A DNA stretch of 64,000 bases, from positions 186,001-250,000 of the forward strand of contig NZ_BMFD01000005.1 in NCBI RefSeq assembly GCF_014637795.1. The letters run 5' to 3'. The notes under the pieces were generated by a model. It was not told the DNA's origin, did no database searches, and saw only the letters and a program-made list of their open reading frames with translations. Source of the stretch: Belliella aquatica (GTDB lineage: Bacteria; Bacteroidota; Bacteroidia; Cytophagales; Cyclobacteriaceae). The position numbers and the translations under genes are program-made. Below, one piece after another: positions 1-7,447 of the stretch (its first letter is position 1; each line of letters opens with the position of its first letter).

Positions 1-455
1 GTCCCTCTCAGGTCTTTGGGACAGAATTGGGCGAGTTTTTTATTCACAGAAATATCGCTAATGTCGTCTCCCATACAGACCTCAATTTCCTATCTGTCAT
101 GCAATATGCGGTGGAGGTTTTAGGAGTGAGAGACATTATCGTCTATGGTCATTATGGCTGTGGCGGCATTAAAGCAGCTTATGAAAATAAAGCAAACGGA
201 CTTATCGATAATTGGCTCGCCAACATCAAGGATGTGATCAGGCATTATAAAAAAGACTTGGAGGCTATAGAAGATGAAAATGAAAGGCTAAATAGATTGG
301 TGGAATTGAATGTCCTAGAGCAGATTGAAAATATCAAGCAAACATCTGTCTACAAAAAAGCAATTTCAAATGACATTGAACTTAATTTACATGCTTGGGT
401 ATTTGATTTTTCTACTGGCTTGGTGAGGAATTTGAAGGAAGAAGTGGTGGTTTGA
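1..455 (+). CDS. can: Beta-class carbonic anhydrase, 3' part (5' end outside window)
   Basis: Reversible hydration of CO2 to bicarbonate in the cytoplasm. The reading frame is open from base 3, so the gene starts before the window and the first part, including the Cys/Asp-Arg zinc segment, is missing. Visible family features are the HRNIAN segment, the DLNFLSVMQYAV helix and the HYGCGG motif, which supplies the His and Cys zinc ligands. They are followed by the conserved NNWL-like segment (DNWLANI), LNVLEQI, and a C-terminal HAWVFD...GLV block. About 150 of a usual 210-220 residues are present, and the C terminus is complete. I see no terminator just after it; the ~100-bp repeat begins about 50 bases downstream. 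The family call is secure, and the substrate and reaction follow from the family. Confidence 0.95.
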   Translation, partial: PSQVFGTELGEFFIHRNIANVVSHTDLNFLSVMQYAVEVLGVRDIIVYGHYGCGGIKAAYENKANGLIDNWLANIKDVIRHYKKDLEAIEDENERLNRLVELNVLEQIENIKQTSVYKKAISNDIELNLHAWVFDFSTGLVRNLKEEVVV

Positions 456-503
456 ACTGGACAATATTCAACATTACTTAAATAATTTGAATGCATTTTC
501 AAG

Positions 504-605
504 TACCTGAAAATTAGAAGTGAGATATTTTGACCTTTATAGCAATTATATCGCTCGTCCCGATGGTACTTTAGGGTGGTAGTGAGACTTTTTGTCTATA
601 GGTTT
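504..605. repeat. Intergenic repeat, copy A (~100 bp)
   Basis: This stretch, from TACCTGAAAATTAGAAG to GACTTTTTGTCTATAGGTT, matches 2347-2446 in the same orientation over about 100 bases with roughly 85-90 % identity by eye. It holds no gene. The two copies bracket the lipoprotein and peptide genes. Similar short intergenic repeats with a TCGCTCGTCCC core occur in related genomes as far as I recall, so this is probably one member of a dispersed family. Confidence 0.75.
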
Positions 606-648
606 ATCTAAGTTTGATAATATATGCGAGAAAACTTACATAGTCGTG

Positions 649-1809
649 TTAGTCAATGTGAGAATACTTAAATGTCTCAAAGAACAAATAGTTTTCATCT
701 TCTTTGTACAAATCTTTCCTGAAAATATTTATACCTTCTTCGGTAATGAAAATATTTACACAATCATAAATTTTTCCATCAAACTTAAACTCTCCTAATC
801 GATTAAGTTCATTATCTGAGATAATTATAGAAAAATCAGGAATTTTGTTTCCCTCTTGTACTTGAAATAATGAAGGTCTAATGTAGGCTATCCTGACAAC
901 ATATTGTTTAAAAGAATCTATTAGCAATCCCGCAAAGTCTGAAGTTGATAATGAATAATCACCTTCTTCCACATATCTTTTTTTCTCGTAGTATTTCATA
1001 TCTAAGTTAAGAGGAGGTATTTCATTGAAATATTTACTTCCCATTTGAATAACATTAAAATCTTGAAAATTCTCCAAATTATAGATATGAAGGTTAAAAT
1101 CTACTGGATAATTGATAATTAATTTATCGTTTATTATCCCAATAGCGGGATCATATTTAAATCGACTTGCCCAGTACGCATTGCTATAGATCTCAGGGTA
1201 TAGTGTTTTAAAGGAAACTTTAGAACTTTGAATATCGACTTGCACTGTTGAGGGATAATCATTATAATTTTTTAACCTACCATTAGTTCCAGCAGCTAAG
1301 TATACTTTACCATTCGCATATTGGATTGGTCTAAGAGTACTCGGAAATGGCACTGGCAAATTATTAGGATCTTTGTAATCTGAAATGGGAATTTTCTTTA
1401 GCAATTGCGCATTGCTATTTAATAAGAACAAATACCCCAAATTCATATTGTAAATAATAATTGAGTCACTATTTATTATTGCATGAGAAGATACTTCGCC
1501 TAAAAAACTAATTCCATTCGGACCTTCCTCTTCAAAATGGAGTTTATCAATCAATTCTTCGTTTTTATAATTAAATATGTAAAGTTCATTGTAAATTGAA
1601 TTTAAAAAACTCAATTCTCCATTTTTATAAAAGGTAGAATTTATAAAGCTTGAAAGTCTTCCGTCAGTGGGAAATTTTTTTATTCCTATTGACTCAAATT
1701 GGATTTTATCTAATAAGCTAGAATCATCAACCTTATTTTCAAAATCTTTTGAACAAGAACAAACTAACAAGATTAAAAATGATAAAAATGTATAAAGTAG
1801 ATTTTTCAT
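649..1809 (-). CDS. Exported lipoprotein, DUF4221-like / predicted beta-propeller
   Basis: A 386-residue protein with a lipoprotein signal peptide: a hydrophobic segment at residues 4-16 ends in V-C-S-C, with lipidated Cys19. The rest is beta-rich with repeated short strands (for example IYNELYIFNYKNE, IIIYNMNLGYLF, LHIYNLENF), as expected for a propeller-like periplasmic or surface protein. Length, lipobox and overall look resemble the Bacteroidetes DUF4221 family, whose function is unknown to me. The gene lies 77 bp downstream of the Cys-rich peptide gene on the same strand and is probably co-transcribed with it. Related propeller-type lipoproteins are often found beside small exported peptides in this phylum, which suggests a role in handling or sensing the peptide. 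That role is inference. Confidence 0.7.
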   Translation of the reverse strand: MKNLLYTFLSFLILLVCSCSKDFENKVDDSSLLDKIQFESIGIKKFPTDGRLSSFINSTFYKNGELSFLNSIYNELYIFNYKNEELIDKLHFEEEGPNGISFLGEVSSHAIINSDSIIIYNMNLGYLFLLNSNAQLLKKIPISDYKDPNNLPVPFPSTLRPIQYANGKVYLAAGTNGRLKNYNDYPSTVQVDIQSSKVSFKTLYPEIYSNAYWASRFKYDPAIGIINDKLIINYPVDFNLHIYNLENFQDFNVIQMGSKYFNEIPPLNLDMKYYEKKRYVEEGDYSLSTSDFAGLLIDSFKQYVVRIAYIRPSLFQVQEGNKIPDFSIIISDNELNRLGEFKFDGKIYDCVNIFITEEGINIFRKDLYKEDENYLFFETFKYSHID

Positions 1810-1886
1810 GGAAATTACAAAGCAATTAAAATAAGGACATTCTCTGTCCTTATTAATGTTGATCGAGTTTCAATAATTTACATTAA

Positions 1887-2081
1887 TTAAACTGGAAGAA
1901 TGCAATCAATACAAATTGTTTTATTGCAACCAGGACCATCAAGGTTCATTTTTATACACATATCACCGTTTCCAGATGATAATAATATACAAGTACCTAC
2001 ATTTTGGGAAGCATCAGAGGAAACTGTGCATTCAAAGGTACTTCCACTTGAAGTAAACGAAAGCCCAAAAGCTAAAAACAC
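1887..2081 (-). CDS. Small Cys-rich exported peptide (NVEALA-like), start unclear
   Basis: The frame encodes a hydrophobic segment (VFLAFGLSF) followed by about 50 residues with six cysteines (ECTV, TCIL, MCIK, GCNK, TICI, DCIL) and a Val stop. This looks like a secreted, possibly disulfide-bonded peptide. The first canonical start in frame is the GTG at 2079-2081, which leaves the signal sequence without a positive N-region. The open frame continues upstream through KKLILG, but no ATG, GTG or TTG is present there. An ATG at 2105-2107 would give the natural leader MLTKK but is one base out of frame, because of an A6 run (sense strand) at 2094-2099. The gene is therefore frameshifted, uses a non-canonical start, or contains a sequencing error. 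The lipoprotein gene follows by 77 bp. Confidence 0.55.
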   Translation of the reverse strand: MFLAFGLSFTSSGSTFECTVSSDASQNVGTCILLSSGNGDMCIKMNLDGPGCNKTICIDCILPV

Positions 2082-2115
2082 ACCTAAAATTAATTTTTTG
2101 TTAACATTTTTTTTT

Positions 2116-2642
2116 AGTTGATTTGAAATAAGATTTAAATGACTCTAAAAGTATGACTACTAATAAAGGTACTTTAAAGAAAGAAAGAAAGAAAGAAGCA
2201 AATTTTTAGTTTAAAATATTTTAAAGAACTTTAAGTGTTTTTTTAAGATAAAAACAGGTTATTTACATATATAAACTGTTTATAATATTATTATGTTTGT
2301 CTATACTCAATAATCTTAGTTAAAAAAATTTGGATGGGTTTTTAAATACCTGAAAATTAGAATTGAGATATTTTGACCTTTATAGCAATTTTATCTTTCG
2401 TCCCATGGGACTTTAGGGTGGTAGCGAGACTTTTTGTCGGTAGGTTGAAACCTACCGTTAATAGATCGCTCGTACCTCTCGGACTTTTTGGAGCTATGTT
2501 AGGATTAAGTCATCCTTTGCGGCTCTCCGCGATCCTCAGCGGCTTGAAAAAATGCAGAGGACATGATACGATTCAAATGTATTCCTATTTGTAATTCTTT
2601 CTTTGCGTCTCTTTGCACCTCTGATCCCTTTGCGAGAAACCT
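2116..2642. other. Gene-free stretch with AAAG microsatellite and repeat copy B
   Basis: Five copies of AAAG (2176-2195) lie about 70-90 bp before the peptide gene, in its likely promoter region. Repeat copy B follows at 2347-2446. Beyond it are a hairpin, GGTAGGT-TGAA-ACCTACC (2439-2456), and GC-richer sequence ending in CTTTGCGTCTCTTTGCACC...CTTTGCGAG, a type of dispersed intergenic sequence I have seen in related genomes. I find no supportable coding region. Confidence 0.6.
2347..2446. repeat. Intergenic repeat, copy B (~100 bp)
   Basis: Direct repeat of 504-605, with the shared core GAGATATTTTGACCTTTATA, then TTTAGGGTGGTAG and GAGACTTTTTGTC. Unlike copy A, this copy runs on into a perfect 7-bp hairpin at 2439-2456. 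No coding potential is seen. Confidence 0.75.
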
Positions 2643-3296
2643 TTATCCAACCAACTCCTCAAAATCATCCCTAATATAAATCACATTCCTGCCCAACTCT
2701 ATCCATTTTTTCTTTTCCAATTGCTTCAGCAATCTAGAGATCACTTCCCGGGAAGTTCCCAGTTCGTTGGCGATTTCTTGATGGGTGGTGTGTAACTCAT
2801 TGGATTTGTACTGCTTCATCTTGGTCACAATGTAGCGCATCAATCGCTCATCCATTCGCTTGAATGCTACTGCATCTAATGCGATAAGCAATTCTTGAAA
2901 TCTATTCTGATAGGTGCTCGCTACAAAATCTTTCCATTGCTTATATTTATCTGTCCACTGTTCATGCAGTTGGATTGGAATCCCTAAAATAACAGTATTT
3001 TCCTCCGCAACTGCCTTGATTTCGGATGGTTTGGAAGTAGTACAGCAAGTGAGCGATAAAGCACATGTTTCTCCTGGCTCCAAATAATAAAGAAAAAGCT
3101 CCCTGCCATCTTCATCCATTCGCATAATCTTAATCGCACCTTCTAAAACGATGGGCACCATTTTGACAAACTGACCTGGCTCGGTGATCACTTTACCGTA
3201 ATCAAATTTGTGAACATTCCCCAGATTGATCATTGCTGAAAGGAGATTCGGGTCAGTTATATTTGGTAATATCTGCTTTAGATATGTTAATTCCAT
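2643..3296 (-). CDS. Crp/Fnr family transcriptional regulator
   Basis: A 217-residue cytoplasmic regulator with the two-domain layout of the Crp/Fnr family. An N-terminal cyclic-nucleotide-type beta-roll spans roughly residues 10-125, a long dimerisation helix roughly 125-150, and a winged HTH roughly 155-215. The recognition helix TSREVISRLLKQLE carries the R-E-x-x-S-R pattern that reads TGA-type half sites in this family. It lacks an FNR N-terminal four-Cys cluster, but has an unusual Cys78 / Cys84-Cys85 group in the beta-roll (GETCALSLTCC) that could bind a metal or haem or act as a thiol switch. The effector is unknown. It is monocistronic, and a TGA-N6-TCA type palindrome sits at 3561-3574, upstream. 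It probably controls the SDR/usp pair and other nearby genes. Confidence 0.9.
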   Translation of the reverse strand: MELTYLKQILPNITDPNLLSAMINLGNVHKFDYGKVITEPGQFVKMVPIVLEGAIKIMRMDEDGRELFLYYLEPGETCALSLTCCTTSKPSEIKAVAEENTVILGIPIQLHEQWTDKYKQWKDFVASTYQNRFQELLIALDAVAFKRMDERLMRYIVTKMKQYKSNELHTTHQEIANELGTSREVISRLLKQLEKKKWIELGRNVIYIRDDFEELVG

Positions 3297-3560
3297 CTTT
3301 ACTTATTTTATATGATGATTATCCAAAATAGCACCGTCGAGAAAATTTCTCTTATACTGATAGGGATAATCGTTATTTACGTCAGGGCGCACAAGGGCTA
3401 TTAGTAGATTTTTATCAGTACATCAATTGATTTAAACACGTCATTTTGTTTGCCTACTGATAAGAAAACGGATATGCATCATGCTTTTTACTAAATCAAT
3501 GGGCCATTTGTCTATTCAATGATTAACAATTAAATAAACAACTAAAGATAAATCAATTTA

Positions 3561-3574
3561 GTGATAAATGTCAC
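3561..3574. promoter_or_regulatory. Candidate Crp/Fnr-type site
   Basis: GTGATAAATGTCAC has the same architecture, TGA(C/T)-N4-TGTCA, as the sites at 4471 and 40739. It lies about 265 bp upstream of the Crp/Fnr-like start codon, so autoregulation is possible but the distance is long. Inferred from pattern sharing only. Confidence 0.4.
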
Positions 3575-3581
3575 AAAAGAA

Positions 3582-3610
3582 AAAGGGTTGGATAAAATAC
3601 CCAACCCTTT
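3582..3610 (-). terminator. Rho-independent terminator of the SDR gene
   Basis: A perfect 10-bp stem, AAAGGGTTGG/CCAACCCTTT, with a 9-base loop. On the minus strand it is followed by TTTTCTTTTG. It sits 26 bp past the SDR stop. Confidence 0.85.
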
Positions 3611-3636
3611 GTTAAAATAGTAAACCAACCACACAC

Positions 3637-4395
3637 TCAAGTCGTGAAGCCTCCGTCGATCACATAAGTCGCACCAGTGACAAATTTACTTTGATCAGAG
3701 GCAAGAAATGTGACCAAGTCAGCTATATCTTGATTGACTGCGTATCTTCCAAGTGGAATCATCTGCTCGAAACCTTTTTTGACTTCCGCACCTGCTCCAG
3801 GGGCAAAACCTTCCTCGAGAGAGCGCATCATCCTGTTGTCTACAGGGGAAGGATGAACAGAATTCACTCTTATTTTTAAAGGCGCACCTTCTAGCGCAGC
3901 CACTTTCATTGCTCCAATAGTGGCATGCTTACTTGTCGTATAAGCCATCATTTGGGCTGTACCTCGTAGACCAGCAACAGAGGAAGTAATAATTACCGAT
4001 CCCCCATTTTTCATCAACGGGAATGCATATTTCATTCCAAGCCACACACCTTTTACATTAACTGCGAGAACTTTGTCAAACACTTCTTCAGGATAATCGG
4101 TAAGTGGTTTTACTACTCCTTCTATTCCTGCATTGAGAAAGAGAATATCTATTTTTCCCATCATCTCAATTGCCTTTTTGGTATAAGCCGCTACTTGATC
4201 GGCTTTACTTACATCAGCAGCATAGGTGTAAACCAACTCAGATTTTAAAGTTTTTTGAGCTTCCTTCAAGTCTTCCTCACGAAGATCTACCAAGAATACA
4301 CCTGCCGCTCCCAAATCTAAGAATGTCTTGGCTGTAGCCAATCCAATTCCTCCACTCCCACCGGTGATAATTGCTGTTTTTCCTTTTAAAGTCAT
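3637..4395 (-). CDS. SDR family NAD(P)-dependent oxidoreductase
   Basis: A 252-residue classical short-chain dehydrogenase. The N-terminal cofactor motif is TGGSGGIG (about residues 12-19), followed by the NAG motif (LNAGIEG). The catalytic Ser-Tyr-Lys set lies in ITSSVAG and YTTSK, and the C terminus ends in the usual VTGATYVIDGG. An acidic residue after beta-2 (VDLREED) favours NAD over NADP. The substrate is not predictable; relatives act on sugars, acyl-ACPs or other alcohols. The gene is divergent from the universal stress protein gene, and the palindrome at 4471-4484 sits between them, 76-89 bp from this ATG, suggesting joint control. Confidence 0.9.
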   Translation of the reverse strand: MTLKGKTAIITGGSGGIGLATAKTFLDLGAAGVFLVDLREEDLKEAQKTLKSELVYTYAADVSKADQVAAYTKKAIEMMGKIDILFLNAGIEGVVKPLTDYPEEVFDKVLAVNVKGVWLGMKYAFPLMKNGGSVIITSSVAGLRGTAQMMAYTTSKHATIGAMKVAALEGAPLKIRVNSVHPSPVDNRMMRSLEEGFAPGAGAEVKKGFEQMIPLGRYAVNQDIADLVTFLASDQSKFVTGATYVIDGGFTT

Positions 4396-4470
4396 GATCT
4401 TGTTATTTTGCTGTAATTCAAAGATACAAAATCAAATATTGATTTAAACAGAATATAATCAGCTCTTTAG

Positions 4471-4484
4471 CTGACTTATGTCAT
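4471..4484. promoter_or_regulatory. Candidate Crp/Fnr-type site in the SDR/usp divergent promoter
   Basis: CTGACTTATGTCAT contains the near-palindrome TGACTTATGTCA. It lies roughly midway between the divergent SDR and usp start codons (76 and 59 bp away). It matches the 40739 site at 12 of 14 positions. A Crp/Fnr-like regulator is encoded 1.2 kb away. No binding data are visible. Confidence 0.5.
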
Positions 4485-4542
4485 GATTTAAAAAAGAGAA
4501 ATTAGCGAATTTTGAGGTGTTGAAACAAAAATAACCCTAGCC

Positions 4543-5370
4543 ATGAAAAGAATCATCGTTCCAATAGACTTCTCGAGTTACTCTGAGAATGCTTTCCTCA
4601 GCGCTATGAAGATTGCTTCAAAAGGCAATAGCAGCATCACCTGTGTCAATGTGGTCGCTTCTACACTAAATTGGTCCAAGCTTACAGATAAAGAAAAGAT
4701 GAAAAATCAAGATATTCTAGATCTAGAAGCTGAGAGTAAGGATAAACTTAAGGCTTTTATTCTCGACCACAAATCCCCTGGTGTTCCAGTTGAAGGTGTA
4801 GTAGAGGTAGGTATTCCCAATGATGAAATCATTCATCTCGCTGAAAAACAAGCAGCTGACCTGATTGTCATTGGTGCATATGGTAAAGGACATATTGAAG
4901 GAAAATTTATTGGGTCTACTCTCCAAAAAGTGATGAGAAACGCACAATGTCCTGTCTTAGCTGTCAAAAAGCTACTCAATGGAAATGATTTGCGGAAAAT
5001 GGCTTTTGCCTCACTTTTTAACGAAGAGTCAAAACCTGCTTTTACCAGAATGAAGCCATTGATCAAGCAGCTAAGATGCGCAGTACACTTTCTTTTTGTA
5101 AATACTCCTGAGAAATTTAGTACTTCTATGGAATCTGAGCACAAAATGCAAAAATATGCCATCGGACAGGAAGAGTTAATTATACATAAACATATATATA
5201 ATCATCATGAAGCAGAAAATGGCATCGTAGAATTCGCTACTAGAAACAACATCGGCTTCATCGCCATGGCTTCCAATAAAAGAAAATCTGCCAACACCTA
5301 TATGATAGGCGCAACCGAAACAGTACTGTTCAAGTCAGACATTCCTGTATTGAGTGTGAAATTTGAATAA
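4543..5370 (+). CDS. Tandem-domain universal stress protein
   Basis: A 275-residue cytoplasmic protein with two UspA-type domains. The first (residues 1-145) starts with the typical KRIIVPIDFS and carries a complete nucleotide-binding G-x2-G-x9-G-S/T pattern in GAYGKGHIEGKFIGST, ending in CPVLAVK. The second (about 150-275) is divergent. It ends in IPVLSVKFE, but its loop (MASNKRKSANTYMIGATE) lacks the glycine motif, so only the first domain is likely to bind ATP. Tandem UspA proteins in Bacteroidetes are associated with low oxygen, starvation or stress, but the precise role is unknown. A Crp/Fnr-type palindrome lies 59 bp upstream, and a strong terminator follows. Confidence 0.9.
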   Translation: MKRIIVPIDFSSYSENAFLSAMKIASKGNSSITCVNVVASTLNWSKLTDKEKMKNQDILDLEAESKDKLKAFILDHKSPGVPVEGVVEVGIPNDEIIHLAEKQAADLIVIGAYGKGHIEGKFIGSTLQKVMRNAQCPVLAVKKLLNGNDLRKMAFASLFNEESKPAFTRMKPLIKQLRCAVHFLFVNTPEKFSTSMESEHKMQKYAIGQEELIIHKHIYNHHEAENGIVEFATRNNIGFIAMASNKRKSANTYMIGATETVLFKSDIPVLSVKFE

Positions 5371-5400
5371 AAAAATTGCAAAACCACCCTTTTTAACCTA

Positions 5401-5431
5401 AAGCAGGAGCTCAAAAGCTTCTGCTTTTTTT
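5401..5431 (+). terminator. Terminator of the universal stress protein gene
   Basis: An 11-bp stem, AAGCAGGAGCT / AGCTTCTGCTT (one G-U pair), with a short CAAA loop followed by a run of T. It starts 30 bp after the usp stop. Confidence 0.9.
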
Positions 5432-5487
5432 GATAACCCAATGATACCTGTGATTGAGCACACGATCAAAGATTTCTATTGCACTAT

Positions 5488-5608
5488 ATTTCTATCTCAT
5501 TTCTTCAATATTTCCATCATATTTCTACAATATATCAACAGTATTACTGCTTTATTTCTATCGTATTTTTCTCCTATTTCTACATTATTTCATATGTATT
5601 TCCAATTC
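5488..5608. repeat. Degenerate 11-bp tandem repeat array 1 (11 units)
   Basis: Eleven consecutive units of exactly 11 bp, most starting ATTTC: ATTTCTATCTC, ATTTCTTCAAT, ATTTCCATCAT, ATTTCTACAAT, ATATCAACAGT and so on to ATTTCCAATTC. The phase never slips. The array lies between the converging ends of usp and the Na/Pi cotransporter gene. A related array in the opposite orientation is at 50500-50576. Open frames across it are an artefact of the T-rich sequence. Confidence 0.85.
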
Positions 5609-5632
5609 CCCACCAAGTAATATAACATCATA

Positions 5633-7294
5633 CTAATTCTCCCTAACTTTCTGATCGATCACCACTTTCTCCATAAACCTCCAATGGATTAGTGAGCTAC
5701 CTAAGTTATCTAAGCTAGAAACTACTTGTTTGATCACATTGGTAAGCGTAGAAATAGCCACTTCAGGTTGTCGTTTGCGCACTTTTTGATATAATTCAGC
5801 AATCGTATTCTGATATACCTCATCATGTTGACCGATCCAATCTGGCCTCACTAAGTCTTCTTGATGATCAATAAAAGCCTTCATTTTATTCAATTGTTCG
5901 AAGGTGAAGGACCTTAAAAATTCGAGCAATTCCTGAACTTGATTATCTTCTGACTCTTGCATCTCTTTGATATTGTGCATGACGTCTTTGATATCCTTGG
6001 CAGCATAGACCATCGTCCTCAAAGCAAGCATCAAAGAGGTAGCTTTTTGTGCAGAAGTTTGATCCAAATTAACCACTTGAAGCGTGATATGATAAGCAGT
6101 CAGTTCATCTTCCAATTGTTTGATTCTTTTGTACTGAAAAAGCAAATCGTACGGCTGCTGTACCAACTTTCTCCAAATCGAAATATCTCTTTTATTACCT
6201 AGCGCATCTCCTTCCCAAATCTTAAAAATAAAGTCCGCTGTGAGCTCAAAAGCCAAATGAATATCTTTTTCTAAAGCAGCGACTGCGGCCTCAGGAACAT
6301 CTGGCTTTACTTTTCCAATATATGTAGCAATACCTGTTTGTTGCTCTTCACCAAACCTATGTTTTAGCCAGCCTTCAAGTTTATTGATAAAAGGATAAAA
6401 AACCACGATACCAATTAGATTAATTAAGGTATTTAATAAAACCAACTCCATTAATGGGTCATGTATGGAAAAAACAGTCATAGTCAGATCAATCAGAGGC
6501 CTGATAAATGCAAAAACCAACAGGCCAGTAATCATATTGAAAAGAAAGTGAGCAAGTGCCAGACGTTTTTTGTCTGCCGGTCCATTTAATGATCCAATCC
6601 CTACAGTCACAGTCGTACCAATATTAGCTCCTATGATTAAGACTGCACCTTCGACCAATCCAATCACTCGCGCACTCATAGCAGAGAGGATAATCACAAC
6701 CATTGCCGAACTTGACTGAATCAAAGCAGTCACTACTAGCCCAATAACCAAATAAATCCAAAGTCCATATTTATCAAACTGGCTTAAATCAATCTGATCG
6801 GCAACTGCTTCAATGGCTGACTTCATAAAATCAAGCCCAAGAAATAAAAGACCAAAACCAACGGTAAACGCTCCTAGATTTTTGAGCATGGGACGGCTAG
6901 AGAAAAAGATAAACATCAAACTCCCAATCCCTAAAAAGGGCATGGAAAAAGCTGCTACACTAAACTTAAACCCGAGAGTTGCGACGATCCAAGCGGTGAC
7001 TGTAGTACCAAGATTGGCTCCTAAAATTACTCCAATGGCATTCTTGAGATTGATTACTCCTGCTCCTAAAAAGGCTAGTACCATCAATGTGACTAAGGAG
7101 CTACTTTGTAAAACGGCAGTAATCAAGGCTCCTATCAAAATGCCTTTCCATGCTGTATTTGTGGATTTTTGAAGGAGATTGCGAAAGGATTTACCAGCCA
7201 GTTCTTTGATAGATCCCTCAAGCTGATTCATCCCCCACAGGAAAAGTCCGATTCCAGCTAAAAACTTCCAAAAGTCAAATATCTCTTGTTCCAT
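5633..7294 (-). CDS. Na/Pi cotransporter family protein with PhoU-like C terminus
   Basis: A 553-residue inner-membrane protein. The N-terminal ~310 residues hold two inverted Na/Pi-cotransporter repeats, each with the signature QSSS (ITAVLQSSSLVTLMV and VTALIQSSSAMVVII), plus the glycine-rich GANLGTT and GANIGTT re-entrant motifs. The C-terminal ~220 residues are helical and soluble, with a PhoU-like character (FELTADFIFKI, MLALRTMVYAAKDIKD). The family moves phosphate with sodium, and the PhoU part probably gates or regulates it. The gene is single. The 11-bp repeat array lies just beyond its stop. Confidence 0.92.
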   Translation of the reverse strand: MEQEIFDFWKFLAGIGLFLWGMNQLEGSIKELAGKSFRNLLQKSTNTAWKGILIGALITAVLQSSSLVTLMVLAFLGAGVINLKNAIGVILGANLGTTVTAWIVATLGFKFSVAAFSMPFLGIGSLMFIFFSSRPMLKNLGAFTVGFGLLFLGLDFMKSAIEAVADQIDLSQFDKYGLWIYLVIGLVVTALIQSSSAMVVIILSAMSARVIGLVEGAVLIIGANIGTTVTVGIGSLNGPADKKRLALAHFLFNMITGLLVFAFIRPLIDLTMTVFSIHDPLMELVLLNTLINLIGIVVFYPFINKLEGWLKHRFGEEQQTGIATYIGKVKPDVPEAAVAALEKDIHLAFELTADFIFKIWEGDALGNKRDISIWRKLVQQPYDLLFQYKRIKQLEDELTAYHITLQVVNLDQTSAQKATSLMLALRTMVYAAKDIKDVMHNIKEMQESEDNQVQELLEFLRSFTFEQLNKMKAFIDHQEDLVRPDWIGQHDEVYQNTIAELYQKVRKRQPEVAISTLTNVIKQVVSSLDNLGSSLIHWRFMEKVVIDQKVREN

Positions 7295-7386
7295 AATCTC
7301 GAATGATGCGCCTAACTAAGATAAGGAGAATATGTCCAAAATTAAAAGTTGAGAAAGCAAGCAGATTTTTACTGATCTTTTATTTT

Positions 7387-7420
7387 ATCCGCATCTATCC
7401 GCCAAATCTGTATTATCCGC
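7387..7420. repeat. Short intergenic repeat with three ATCCGC units
   Basis: ATCCGC occurs at 7387, 7397 and 7415 in the gap between the cotransporter and PepSY genes. Sequences of this look (ATCCGC words spaced through AT-rich DNA) are dispersed in Bacteroidetes intergenic regions as I recall. I assign no function. Confidence 0.35.
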
Positions 7421-7447
7421 GTTCTATTTTGGTAAAAGCAGGTTAAT

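Larger units (their letters stand above)
3297..3636. other. Intergenic region between crp/fnr-like and SDR genes
   Basis: This 340-bp gap holds the leader of the Crp/Fnr-like gene, a palindromic site at 3561-3574 and the SDR terminator at 3582-3610. I see no gene in it. Confidence 0.6.

Noticed and set aside
592-798. Plus-strand open frame of 68 codons
   Set aside because: It lies largely over the lipoprotein gene on the other strand and the end of repeat copy A, and shows no protein-like features.
2373-2594. Open frame of 73 codons across repeat copy B
   Set aside because: It starts within the non-coding repeat and reads through GC-rich intergenic sequence; no motif and no partner.
5488-5608. 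CRISPR array
   Set aside because: The units are 11 bp with no spacers and no cas genes anywhere in the window.
5454-5636. Open frame of 60 codons rich in Ser/Tyr/Phe
   Set aside because: It is the translation of the 11-bp ATTTC repeat array, not a gene.
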